Shown: one piece after another, positions 47,996 through 56,057 of the stretch
Position numbering within the stretch: the stretch's first letter is position 1
How the letters are laid out: each line of letters opens with the position of its first letter
NCBI RefSeq assembly: GCF_003675325.1
Contig: NZ_CP033073.1
Span: 4,278,001-4,342,000, forward strand
DNA length: 64,000 nucleotides
DNA from: Streptomyces dangxiongensis
GTDB taxonomy: Bacteria; Actinomycetota; Actinomycetes; Streptomycetales; Streptomycetaceae
Direction: 5' to 3'
Made by a program: the position numbers and the translations under genes
Notes under the pieces: generated by a model
What the model was told of the DNA's origin: nothing
The model's input: the letters and a program-made list of their open reading frames with translations, nothing else
Databases searched by the model: none

Positions 47996-48199
47996 TCAGG
48001 CGGACTGCGGTTCGAGGGCGTTGACGAACTCTTCGAGGTGGCTCCGCTTGATGCGGCGCGACCGTCCCCGCTTGATGAACTTCAGCTCACCGGCGGCCAT
48101 CAGCTCGTAGACGGTGGAGCGACCGAAGCTGAGGACTTCGGCGGCTTCCTCCGGGGTGTAGAGCAGACGGTCGAGGTGCGCGACGGCGGTGCTGTTCAC
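47996..48199 (-). CDS. xis: Excisionase (MerR-like HTH)
   Basis: 67 residues. LLYTPEEAAEVLSFGRSTVY, then ELMAAGELKFIKRGRSRRIKRSHLEEFV is the winged helix of the Xis/MerR-like (DUF6462/excisionase) family. Upstream of and parallel to the integrase gene, the usual pair. Binds near the attachment sites to favour excision. Confidence 0.9.
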   Translation of the reverse strand: MNSTAVAHLDRLLYTPEEAAEVLSFGRSTVYELMAAGELKFIKRGRSRRIKRSHLEEFVNALEPQSA

Positions 48200-48246
48200 C
48201 TGGATCTCTCCTCAGCAGTGCATCGGGGCTCCGGGCCCCTTCTGGG

Positions 48247-48501
48247 GAATCCGCAACATCCGCCACGCCGCAACATTGCTGGTCAGCGGCTTGAATCTGT
48301 GGCGGATGCCGGTTGTGTTGCGGATAGGTGCCGCCACGCGAGGTGCGCGGCGGCATCCTCGGGTGCGGGTGGTCAGCCGGCGATGCGAAGTTGGGGTGTG
48401 TCGGTTTCCGCGAGCATGTGGCGGCTCTCTGAAGTGCCTTCCGCCACAGATTCCCCCTCGTTGACCTGCGGTGTTGCGGCTGTGGCGGATGTTGCGGATT
48501 C
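48247..48501. repeat. Inverted CCGCAACA-type repeats around the DUF3631 3' end
   Basis: GAATCCGCAACATCCGCCAC (48247-48266) recurs inverted at 48482-48501, each followed by GCCGCAACA. A third partial copy (GTGGCGGATG...TTGCGGAT) is near 48299-48327. One arm is inside the coding end of the helicase-like gene, the rest in the gap before xis. Iteron-like; a replication origin or Xis-binding site is possible. Confidence 0.6.
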
Positions 48502-49617
48502 TCCGGGGTCCGGGGGGCAGTAGCGGGCCCAGGCGTCGCTGAGGTCCTCCGCGTAGTAGCCCTTGGGTGTCGTGCTGCCGACGCGGATTCCGCGGGGCTT
48601 GATCGGGGTGTTGTCGGGGCGCACGTACTGGCTCAGGAGCTTGGACAGGGCGCGCGCGGTGAGCGGCTTGCAGTTCTGTCCGTCTTCGCTCAGGTCGGAC
48701 CAGGGAGCGTCATCGAGCTGGAGGAGAACCTCCAGGATGGCGGCGGTGGGCATGCGGTCCACGCCGCAGAACACGCGGTCCCGTAGGTCCGTGAGCAGCT
48801 TGACGCCCAGGGAGGCTTGGTCGCCCTCGGATGCGGCTTTGATCAGGGCGATGCACGCGGCGCGGGCCCGCTCGGGCCAGTGCCCGCCGGCCGCGTCCGC
48901 GACTGCGAGCAGCGGCTCCCACACGTCCGCGGGCCGGTCCGTGACGCCCTCGGGCATCTCCGGCCACGCCTGGGCGATCTCGTCGTGGATGGTGGCGGTC
49001 CACTCGGCGAGCCGGTCCCGCAGCACGTGGCCCTGCTTCTCGTGGATGCGGCGCCGGTAGGGCTCGCACTTCTCGTTGGGCGCCTTCTTGCGCATGCGGA
49101 TGATGACCGACCTGGTCAGGATCGTGTCGGGCAGCGAGCCGAGTCCGGCCATGGCGACCGCGCAGAACGAAGGGAAGAAACCTGCCTTCTGCTCGGAGCC
49201 CTCTCCGACGCAGCGCAGGGACTTGGCGCCGCGCCGATAGCCGGAGTTGAGGAAGCCGCGGACCTCTTCGTTCCCGCCGGCCTTGGGTCCGAAGACGGTG
49301 TCGATCTCATCGAACAGCAGCGTCGGTGTTCCCGCGTCCGCCGCCACCAGCCGGAACAGGGCGTTGGCGGAGGCGTTGACGGTGGTCGCGGAACGCGGCG
49401 TGAGCGTTTCGATGATCTCCAGCGCCCGGGACTTCCCGGAGCCGGGTTCCGGGCTCAGGAAGGCGATGCGGGCGGTGCCGTCCAGTGCGTCGATGAGGTG
49501 GGCGTGTGCGTCCCACAGTGTCACGGCGACGTAGGCGTGTTCGGTGGGGAAGACGTTGAAGCGGCGGTGGAAGGCTTCCACCTCGTCGAGCAGCGCGGCG
49601 CCGTCGATGGCGGTCAT
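48373..49617 (-). CDS. DUF3631 ATPase, replication helicase-like
   Basis: 414 residues. Walker A PEPGSGKS at about 54-61, Walker B TLLFDEIDTVFG, then GYRRGAKSLRCVGEG and LPDTILTRSVIIRMRKK (sensor and arginine-finger-like region). A C-terminal DUF3631 domain follows (KLLSQYVRPDNTPIKPRGIR, then GYYAEDL). In AICEs it partners a prim-pol primase to replicate the excised circle. Start overlaps the upstream gene by ATGA. The end is Ala/Thr/Ser-rich because it carries CCGCAACA repeats. Confidence 0.88.
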   Translation of the reverse strand: MTAIDGAALLDEVEAFHRRFNVFPTEHAYVAVTLWDAHAHLIDALDGTARIAFLSPEPGSGKSRALEIIETLTPRSATTVNASANALFRLVAADAGTPTLLFDEIDTVFGPKAGGNEEVRGFLNSGYRRGAKSLRCVGEGSEQKAGFFPSFCAVAMAGLGSLPDTILTRSVIIRMRKKAPNEKCEPYRRRIHEKQGHVLRDRLAEWTATIHDEIAQAWPEMPEGVTDRPADVWEPLLAVADAAGGHWPERARAACIALIKAASEGDQASLGVKLLTDLRDRVFCGVDRMPTAAILEVLLQLDDAPWSDLSEDGQNCKPLTARALSKLLSQYVRPDNTPIKPRGIRVGSTTPKGYYAEDLSDAWARYCPPDPGESATSATAATPQVNEGESVAEGTSESRHMLAETDTPQLRIAG

Positions 49618-50045
49618 GCGGCGGCCTTCCCTTCGGGGGTTGCGGCGGGGGCTCCCGTGCAGGCGGATCGGTGGGCGTCGTACTCGGCGGCCAGCGCGGT
49701 GACGGCGTCGGGGCCGGTGGCGGTGCCGGTCAGTCCGCAGTGGCAGGCGTAGGCGGCGGTGGGTAGGGCGCCGGGTCGGGTGGACCAGCGGGCGCCGTCG
49801 TAGTGGTGGCGGTAGACCGGCGGGGCGAAGATGCGGATGCCGGGCCGGTCGGGCGTCGGGTCGGCACCGGGGCGTGCGTGGCCGGCCGGGAACCGGTCCG
49901 AGCGGGGAAGAGCAGTGACGACGCCCTTGCGGGCGGCGCCTTTCGGCTCGCCCACGCCCGGCCGGGGCTTGGCCGGCCGGGCGGCGCGCGGGCCGGTGGG
50001 TGTCGGGGGTTGGCCTTCCAAGGGAGGGGTGGCGGGGGTGCTCAT
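49614..50045 (-). CDS. Small zinc-finger-like protein between the replication genes
   Basis: 143 residues. The first 70 are Pro/Arg/Gly rich and disordered. The C-terminal half has YACHCGLTGT, then AEYDAHRSAC, a CxC...HxxxC pattern that could bind zinc. Overlaps both neighbours by ATGA, so it is coupled to prim-pol and DUF3631 translation and probably assists replication. No family recognised. Confidence 0.7.
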   Translation of the reverse strand: MSTPATPPLEGQPPTPTGPRAARPAKPRPGVGEPKGAARKGVVTALPRSDRFPAGHARPGADPTPDRPGIRIFAPPVYRHHYDGARWSTRPGALPTAAYACHCGLTGTATGPDAVTALAAEYDAHRSACTGAPAATPEGKAAA

Positions 50046-50944
50046 GCCGCCTCCCGGGGCCGGGCTTTGCGGATAGAGCTGTCCAGGGCGCTGCGGATGG
50101 TGGTGCGGCACTCGGCAGCGGTGAGGCCGGCCGCCTCGCCTGTCCCTTGGAAGGCCTCCTCTGCCACGTGCCGGGGGAGGTCGCCCCACGCGACGAACCG
50201 CCCCACCTTGAACGCGCACCGGTTCAGGGTGGCGTTGCGCAGGCCCTCCGGGGTGGCGGCCACGACCGCGCACTCAGCCTCCAGCGCGGCCAGCGCTGCA
50301 CGGCTGCCGTCCACGACAGGAAGCGCCAGCGGGGTGGCAGGACGCGCGGGCGCGGGGACAAGGGCGGTGTGCAGCCATGACGGCAGTGGGGCCGCCACCG
50401 GGGCGCACAGTGCTTCGTACCGTCCGGTGTGGGTGGTGCTGCCCGCGGCGACGACGTATCCGCCCCACGCTCGGGTGTCGACCGAGTCGGCGACCGTGCC
50501 GGCCGTGTTGCCCAGCCTCAGACCTGGCGGGGCTGTGAAGTAGAGGTGGGTTCCGCCGCTCGCAGTCCGCACCCGGTAGGTGGCGGGGACGGCGTGTCCG
50601 GCGCGCTCGCAGAGCGCTGCAAAGGTTGCCGCGCCGTCAGGCGCGTCCGAATTGCCCTTGTGGTCCGGGGTGTCCAGGTCGATGACGACCAGCCCGGACG
50701 GGCCGGTGGCGATGCCGATGTTGAACGGCGCCCGCGACCAGGCGGCGCGGATGCGGGCGGGGTCGGTGGTGGCGCGCTGTTCCCACTTCACGTGCCCGGC
50801 CGCGCAGGGTCCGGCGCCGGTGCAGGACTTCTCTCCGTGAAGTGCCGGCGGCTTCCCGCCGGGGCGCAGGGGGAAGACGTGCCAGCCGCGTGCGGCGGAG
50901 TCCAGTGCCGCGGACAGCAGCGGAGATTGGGCAACATGGGTCAT
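50042..50944 (-). CDS. Bifunctional DNA primase/polymerase (prim-pol)
   Basis: 300 residues. Prim-pol core: GWHVFPLRPGGKPP, then NIGIATGPSGLVVIDLDTPD (metal-binding DxD at about 88), RTASGGTHLYF and DTRAWGGYVVAAGS. A short C-terminal helical tail has RPREAA. It synthesises primers and extends them, the replicase of prim-pol type AICEs. Translationally coupled to the next two genes. Confidence 0.92.
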   Translation of the reverse strand: MTHVAQSPLLSAALDSAARGWHVFPLRPGGKPPALHGEKSCTGAGPCAAGHVKWEQRATTDPARIRAAWSRAPFNIGIATGPSGLVVIDLDTPDHKGNSDAPDGAATFAALCERAGHAVPATYRVRTASGGTHLYFTAPPGLRLGNTAGTVADSVDTRAWGGYVVAAGSTTHTGRYEALCAPVAAPLPSWLHTALVPAPARPATPLALPVVDGSRAALAALEAECAVVAATPEGLRNATLNRCAFKVGRFVAWGDLPRHVAEEAFQGTGEAAGLTAAECRTTIRSALDSSIRKARPREAA

Positions 50945-51031
50945 GCTGGATGTCTCCAGTCCTGTTGAGGGTGCTGGGTGACAAGGGCGGCCCCGACTTC
51001 TTGCCGGAATGGGGGGCCGCTCTTGGCGTAG

Positions 51032-51340
51032 TCAGGTCTTGTTGCGGGTGAGCTTGAGCGTGATGCCGCCCAGCCCGATGGGTCCGGCGGCTCCGGCGAT
51101 GACGGTGGCGGTGTGGGCCGCGGCGTCGAGCAGGAAGCACAGGGCGGCGACCAGTCCCCACCCGCCGGCCACGGCGGCTCCGGCGACGGCGAACGGGATC
51201 ACGATGCGGCGCCACGGGATACCGGCCGGCTCGGTGTTGTGGACGACGATGACGACGGGTTGTCCGGTGGCCTGTGCGCGCTGCCAGTCGGCGGCGGGTA
51301 TGTGAGGTGCGATGGTGCCCGGCGGGGTGCGGTGGTCCAT
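51032..51340 (-). CDS. Small membrane protein near traB
   Basis: 102 residues: an amphipathic N-terminal part (ADWQRAQATGQPVVIVVHN), then a hydrophobic region from about 51 to 95 (IPFAVAGAAVAGGWGLVAAL, IAGAAGPIGLGGI) making two membrane helices, ending in a basic LTRNKT. May be an Spd-like spread protein. Start MDHRTPPG with GGAGCCCC some five bases upstream. Confidence 0.7.
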   Translation of the reverse strand: MDHRTPPGTIAPHIPAADWQRAQATGQPVVIVVHNTEPAGIPWRRIVIPFAVAGAAVAGGWGLVAALCFLLDAAAHTATVIAGAAGPIGLGGITLKLTRNKT

Positions 51341-51364
51341 TTCGGGGCTCCCTCGGGGTGTACC

Positions 51365-51397
51365 GCGGGCCCGCACCACCTGGTGGTGCGGGCCCGC
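51365..51397. terminator. 33-bp perfect inverted repeat downstream of traB
   Basis: GCGGGCCCGCACCACC and its complement, symmetric about T51381. Followed on one side by the CTTGTCG array. Likely a hairpin in RNA; might also be part of the transfer or origin locus. Confidence 0.65.
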
Positions 51398-51411
51398 TCG
51401 GTCGGGGTGGG

Positions 51412-51490
51412 CTTGTCGCGTTGCTTGTCGTCTTCCTTGTCGTGCGGCTTGTCGTCTGGCTTGTCGCTTGTCTTGTCTTGTCGCTTGTCG
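51412..51490. repeat. CTTGTCG direct-repeat array, candidate clt (transfer locus)
   Basis: Seven CTTGTCG copies (51412, 51424, 51436, 51448, 51460, 51477, 51484) and two CTTGTCT (51467, 51472); the first five are exactly 12 bp apart. An inverted copy is at 51565-51571. Lies just past the 3' end of traB. TraB proteins bind 8-bp direct repeats near their own gene in other Streptomyces plasmids; the match here is by position and layout, not by sequence. Confidence 0.6.
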
Positions 51491-51574
51491 TCTCGCAGGT
51501 CACAAGCCGTTTCCGGCGCTCTCAGCCCCGGTTGTGGGGCGTGTGGAGGGCAGGGGTCGGCAGGCGACAAGTGA

Positions 51575-53683
51575 TCAGTTGTTGGGGGTGTGGGAGTGGT
51601 GGACGTACCGGGCTTTGGTGCCTTCTCCGACGCGGACGGCGGTGCCGTCCTTCACCCAGTCCCTGAGCCAGCCGACGACCGTCTGACGGGACGTGCCGTG
51701 CTGCTCGGCCAGGGCGCGGGCGATGGCGGACGCTCCGGTGCCGTCGGGGCCGGCGGCGAGCAGCGCGGCCAGCGCAGCCCGCTGCGCGGGGTTGTCCTGC
51801 TCACCCCGCAGCGCGGACAGGTTCAGCCCACCCGACCCGGCCGGCGGCCCATCGGCCTCGGTGGGCCGGGGGTCCGGGGCGGTGCCGAACGTGGCGTCGA
51901 TCTGCTCGCGGAAGCGGCGCAGCATCGCGTCCTCGGGCGAGTCCTGCGTCTCGTCCTGGCCGTTCAGCGCGGACAGCCGCAACCCTCCACCCGCGGACCC
52001 GCCGGCGTCCGTACCGCCGGGGGTGTGGTCGCGTATCCATGCCGTGCGCTCGGCGTCCCAGCGTCGGGCGTAGGCCGGCCCGGCGGCTTTGGCGGAGACG
52101 GCGTCGAGGGTGGGGTGGCGGTCGGAGGTGGCGGCGATGATCTCCCGGATCTGGTTCGGCAGGATCCGCCAGGCCTTGAACAGTGCGGCCGGGGATTCGG
52201 GGGTGCCCATGAACCCGGCGCCCTTGTGCGGGGCCTGGTCGACGCGCAGTCCGCCGCGCGAGCCCGGGAACATCTTGGACAGGTCCATGCCCTCGTTCTC
52301 CCCGCCGGTCAGGGCAACCCGGACCTTGGCCTCCCGCCGGATCATGAGGTTGCTGAGCACGCTCCCGGTGGCCCCGAGGGCGGTCAGCACGGTGCGGATA
52401 CCCATGGCGCGGGCGATCCGGATGACCTCAAGGATCTTCTCCCCGAGCTTGCGGACCTGCCGGTCGGGGCTGGCCAGGATCTCCGCGCCCTCATCGATGA
52501 CCAGCATGATCTGCGGAATCTGCGCGCTGATCGGCAGCAGATCGGTGTTCGCGCGGGCGAGCACGTCCTGATAGCCCATCTTGCGGTGCTTGGCCACCCT
52601 GACCGCCGTGTCCAGCATGGTCATCGCCTCATCGAACGTGCCGGCGAGCCAGTCGATACCCGGGCGGACCGGCTTGCCGTCGGCGGACTTCACCTCCCCG
52701 TTCAGTGCGGGCAGCACCCAGGGCAGGCCGGCGCTGCCGGCGTTGAGGTCGATCACCCAGGTCAGGATGTCGTCGGCGCGGGCGAACCCGGCGAGGATCG
52801 AATGGACCATGTTCGTTTTGCCGGAGCCGGTGGGGCCGACGATGAGCGCGCACTGCTCGCGCAGGTAGGCCAGGATCTGTTCGGCGTTGGTGCGGTAGCC
52901 CCAGGGGATGCCGGTGTGCACCGAGAGGGGCCCGTAGTCGACCGGGTAGGTGCGTTCCTGTTCCAGCACGTTGACGGTGGTCACGTCGATGATGACGCGG
53001 CCCTGGTGGATGCCGGGGGAGGCGGTGGCGGTGCAGCCGTGCGGCAGCCGGGCGTCGGCGGACAGGCGGGGTGCTTCGGCGGCGATCTTGTTCCAGGTGG
53101 CGCCGCCGGGCGGGAGTTCGGCGTCGATGGAGTACCCGGCCATGGTCTCCCACTGCTCGACACCGACCACGCGCACGGTGATCGAGCAGACCCGCTGGAT
53201 CCGCTCCACCCATTCCGCGGCAATCGCCCGCCGGTCGGCGGACAGCTCCCGCGCGATCTGCCGCTGCTCGGCGGCGATGGCTTCCTCCTCCCGGGCTTCC
53301 TCGAACAGGGCCGATGACCGGGCGGCGGCACCGATGCCGACCCCGAGGGTGGCCAGCGAGCCGAGGGCGGCCCAGGTGAGGGGGCCGGTGGTCATGGCCC
53401 AGGTGGTCCAGCCGGCTCCGACGAGCCAGGAGGCGGCGCGGGTGGCCAGGGTGCGGCCGGCGTTGCGCACCCGCAAACCGACGATGGTGTGTCCGAGGGC
53501 GCCGGCGGTGCCGACGGCCAGGGCCCAGCCGGGCGGCATGTGTGTGGCGGCGCCGGTGGTGGCGAGGGCGAAGGCTCCGGTGGTCGCGGACAGGGCGCCG
53601 GTCACGGGTCCGTGACCGGCGTTCCAGTCCAGCACCGGGCCACTGCTCACCTGCTGCTTCTTGGCGGTGGCGGTGTTGGTCAT
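51575..53683 (-). CDS. traB: TraB-type FtsK/SpoIIIE DNA translocase
   Basis: 702 residues. The N-terminus has about four membrane helices (residues 25-125, AFALATTGAATHM, WALAVGTAGALGHTIVGL, WAALGSLATLGVGIGAA). Motor domain: Walker A VGPTGSGKTN at about 281 and Walker B IMLVIDEGAE at about 390; GGLRVDQAPHKGAGFMG follows. C-terminal winged helix (ASAIARALAEQHGTSRQTVV, then VGWLRDWVKDGT) binds the transfer repeats. Moves double-stranded DNA between mycelia as a hexameric ring. Confidence 0.95.
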   Translation of the reverse strand: MTNTATAKKQQVSSGPVLDWNAGHGPVTGALSATTGAFALATTGAATHMPPGWALAVGTAGALGHTIVGLRVRNAGRTLATRAASWLVGAGWTTWAMTTGPLTWAALGSLATLGVGIGAAARSSALFEEAREEEAIAAEQRQIARELSADRRAIAAEWVERIQRVCSITVRVVGVEQWETMAGYSIDAELPPGGATWNKIAAEAPRLSADARLPHGCTATASPGIHQGRVIIDVTTVNVLEQERTYPVDYGPLSVHTGIPWGYRTNAEQILAYLREQCALIVGPTGSGKTNMVHSILAGFARADDILTWVIDLNAGSAGLPWVLPALNGEVKSADGKPVRPGIDWLAGTFDEAMTMLDTAVRVAKHRKMGYQDVLARANTDLLPISAQIPQIMLVIDEGAEILASPDRQVRKLGEKILEVIRIARAMGIRTVLTALGATGSVLSNLMIRREAKVRVALTGGENEGMDLSKMFPGSRGGLRVDQAPHKGAGFMGTPESPAALFKAWRILPNQIREIIAATSDRHPTLDAVSAKAAGPAYARRWDAERTAWIRDHTPGGTDAGGSAGGGLRLSALNGQDETQDSPEDAMLRRFREQIDATFGTAPDPRPTEADGPPAGSGGLNLSALRGEQDNPAQRAALAALLAAGPDGTGASAIARALAEQHGTSRQTVVGWLRDWVKDGTAVRVGEGTKARYVHHSHTPNN

Positions 53684-53684
53684 C

Positions 53685-55313
53685 TCAGACGTTCCAGCCC
53701 TTCTCGGCTTCGGGACCGTTGCGGGGGTCCTCGTGGCGGGCGATGTCCTGCTCGTGGGCCTGCCGGAAGAGCGGGCCCATGTCCTCGGCGACCGCGACGG
53801 CGCTCATCAGGGCGCCGAAGATGTCGTTGAAGCCGTCCGCGACCTCCTTCTCCAGCGGGAATTCCGAGTCGGAGCGCTCGGCGAGGATCTTCATGACGTT
53901 CGCCACCGAGGTGAGGGCGGCGGGGAGGCCTTCGACCATGGCGAGGATCTCCATGGCGTTCTCGGGCTCGTAGGAGTTGGCGGCCTGCTCCATCTCGGCG
54001 GCGGCCTCTTCGAACCGGAAACCGGACACGTGCTCTCCTTCACTCGCTTCGGTGGTGGGGGTCTGACCGGCGGGCCTCTCCACGCCGTCCGTGATGCCGT
54101 CTGCGTCCTCGGCTGCTTCCGCGTCGGCTGCGGCTTCCTTCGCGGCCAGCTCCTTGCGGATGGCCGCGTCCCGTTCGGCACGCTCCGCGGTGGCCGTCCG
54201 GACGATCCGCGCGTACAGGCGACGGCCCGGGTACATCAGCCACGGGATGCCGAGCTTGCGCCCGAGCGGCGTGGTGATGAGTCCGAGCAGTCCCAGGGGC
54301 GCGGCGAGCAGCGCGGCCAGCAGCCGGCGGCCGTGGAAGCGGGCCGCGGACCGGCGCAGTGCCTGCCGGGCCGCGCGGCGGGCGGGGGCCTTACGGACCG
54401 CGGCGCGTTTGGCGGCGACCGTGCCGGCCGCCGCGGCGTCGCGCTTGGCACGCAGCTTGGCGACCGCCGCACCCCGGGCGGTGCGCGCCCTATGGGCGGC
54501 GCCACCCAGCATCCGGCCCGCCGGACCGCCCCGATGTCCGCCGCGGCCGGCGGACCCGGTGCTGCCGGAGCCACCGCGAGTGGCGCGGGCTGTGGCGTTG
54601 CGGCGGGCGTCGGCGACCGCGCGGCGGGCGGCGGTGGTCTGCGCCCGCTGTCCGGCCCGGGTGCCGGCCGCCGCGTGCTGCGCCGACCGCAGGGCCTTGA
54701 CCTGCCCGATGCGGCCCGCGGCCTTCCACATCGCGGTGCCGGCCGCGCGCTTGGCCCCGCCGCCAGCGGTCTTGCCACGGCCCTTCCCGACCGCGCCGGT
54801 CGCGGTGCCGGCGTTGCCCTTGCGGGCGGTGGTGCCACCGGATGCGCGGCGGTGTTGGCTGGGCAAACTGCCCGACCGTCCACCGGCACGACCGGCCCGC
54901 GAGCCGGACGAACCACCCCCGGCACGGTTGTTGCTGGTGGATGCGCCACCGCGGCGCAGGCCGGTGGCGCGGGCCGCGGCGGTCCGGCCGGCTGTGCGGG
55001 CGGCGGCCCGGCGCGCTTCCTTGCGGGGGCTGGCCTTGCGGCTGCGGGTGGCGGCGACGGTGCCGAGGACGACGGCGCCGGTCGCGGCGACCATGGCGGC
55101 GATGGGGCCACCGGCCAGGGCCGCGGTGGCCACCATGCCCACGGTGCCGTTCGCACCCGACAGGGCAAGCGGTACGACCGGCCAGCCGCCGGGCGTGTGC
55201 TCCACCTCCGCCACGGCCGGGGCCGGCGTCTTCTCGGTCGGTGCGGGGACGGTGGGGGGCAGTGTGGGCGGGGCCGGTTCGACGGCTACCGGCTCTGCGC
55301 TGAGTTCCGTCAT
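53685..55313 (-). CDS. Basic, Ala/Arg/Gly-rich membrane protein (transfer-associated)
   Basis: 542 residues, calculated from the translation to be strongly basic between about 90 and 350 (many ARR, RAA, GGR). One hydrophobic pair near 45-88 (VPLALSGANGTVGMVATAAL, AGPIAAMVAATGAVV-like) and another near 345-365 (LLAALLAAPLGLLGL). The C-terminal 120 residues are acidic and helical (FEEAAAEMEQAANSYEPE). One base separates it from traB, so the two are coupled. It might be an Spd-type spread protein or bind DNA or cell wall. No named family recognised. Confidence 0.65.
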   Translation of the reverse strand: MTELSAEPVAVEPAPPTLPPTVPAPTEKTPAPAVAEVEHTPGGWPVVPLALSGANGTVGMVATAALAGGPIAAMVAATGAVVLGTVAATRSRKASPRKEARRAAARTAGRTAAARATGLRRGGASTSNNRAGGGSSGSRAGRAGGRSGSLPSQHRRASGGTTARKGNAGTATGAVGKGRGKTAGGGAKRAAGTAMWKAAGRIGQVKALRSAQHAAAGTRAGQRAQTTAARRAVADARRNATARATRGGSGSTGSAGRGGHRGGPAGRMLGGAAHRARTARGAAVAKLRAKRDAAAAGTVAAKRAAVRKAPARRAARQALRRSAARFHGRRLLAALLAAPLGLLGLITTPLGRKLGIPWLMYPGRRLYARIVRTATAERAERDAAIRKELAAKEAAADAEAAEDADGITDGVERPAGQTPTTEASEGEHVSGFRFEEAAAEMEQAANSYEPENAMEILAMVEGLPAALTSVANVMKILAERSDSEFPLEKEVADGFNDIFGALMSAVAVAEDMGPLFRQAHEQDIARHEDPRNGPEAEKGWNV

Positions 55314-55385
55314 GCTGTGTGCACTCCTCTTCGGGGAGTAGGGCCCGGCCGGGGCCGTAGGAAGTTGCCGGCCGGGCCTGCCGAA

Positions 55386-55688
55386 TCAGGTGTGGTGCGG
55401 GTGGCGTGCGGCGATCTCCTGCCAGCGCCGGTTCTCCGCGCTGTCCGTGCCGGTGAGGCGCACGCGGAAGTCGCAGCCGGGCCGCGAGCAGCGGTGGGTG
55501 GTCGTCGCCCACGCGCCGATCAGGCGGAAGAACAGGCCGGAGAACGTGGCCAGGCAGGACAGGCAGCAGGCCAGCAGCAGCGAGACGGGCACGCCGTAGC
55601 CGGACAGCCGCACCCCGATCGCCAGGGCCAGGACCGCGCTGACGGCGACGGCGCCCGTGTTCGGGACACGCTGACGTGTGACGTTCAC
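55386..55688 (-). CDS. Small membrane protein with Cys/His tail
   Basis: 100 residues: two hydrophobic helices (about 12-30 and 33-58: TGAVAVSAVLALAIGV, VSLLLACCLSCLATFSG) and a C-terminal HRCSRPGCDFRVR, then ARHPHH, a possible zinc-binding Cys/His set. Part of the transfer operon. Function unknown. Confidence 0.65.
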   Translation of the reverse strand: MNVTRQRVPNTGAVAVSAVLALAIGVRLSGYGVPVSLLLACCLSCLATFSGLFFRLIGAWATTTHRCSRPGCDFRVRLTGTDSAENRRWQEIAARHPHHT

Positions 55689-55715
55689 TCCAACTCCTCG
55701 GTTCGGATCGGGTGG

Positions 55716-56057
55716 TCAGGCGGCGCGCTGTTCCTCGGCGGGGTCGAAGCAGGGGGCGCACATCCCCAGCTCGGCGGGGATGACGTAGCCGGCATCCCGG
55801 CCGCACTCCGGGCAGATGCGCCGGGCGGTGTTGGCCTTTGCCAGGGCCGCCCACTTCGCGGGCGTCATCGGCCGGACCGGCTTGGCCTGCTCGATGGAGT
55901 AGAGGTAGGCGACCAGCGGGCCGCGGCGGCGCCGCGGACGCTCCAACTGGGCGGCCACGTCCTGGCCGCCGGGCCGCAGCCCGAGGGCGCGCAGCTGGCG
56001 GCGGGTGGCCAGACCGTCCGGGGCGAGGCGCCACCGGTAGGTGGGGAGGCCGGCCAT
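55716..56057 (-). CDS. RRQRL-motif zinc-binding protein
   Basis: About 113 residues. TYRWRLAPDGLATRRQLRALGL is the conserved head of a small AICE/plasmid family (RRQRL motif). RRICPECGRDAGY, then GMCAPCFDPAEE supplies CPEC and CAPC zinc ligands. It overlaps the end of the upstream spdA-like gene by a base. Likely a small DNA- or RNA-binding partner of transfer or replication (inference). Confidence 0.8.
   Translation of the reverse strand: MAGLPTYRWRLAPDGLATRRQLRALGLRPGGQDVAAQLERPRRRRGPLVAYLYSIEQAKPVRPMTPAKWAALAKANTARRICPECGRDAGYVIPAELGMCAPCFDPAEEQRAA

Noticed and set aside
51412..51490. CRISPR-like array
   Set aside because: Repeats are 7 bp with 5-bp gaps; no CRISPR-size repeats, spacers or cas genes.
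51199..51570. Minus-strand frame with DDK/DKP repeats across the CTTGTCG array
   Set aside because: It has no ribosome binding site, overlaps the better-supported small membrane gene, and its repeats follow from the DNA repeats. Kept in mind because 12 bp is a multiple of three.
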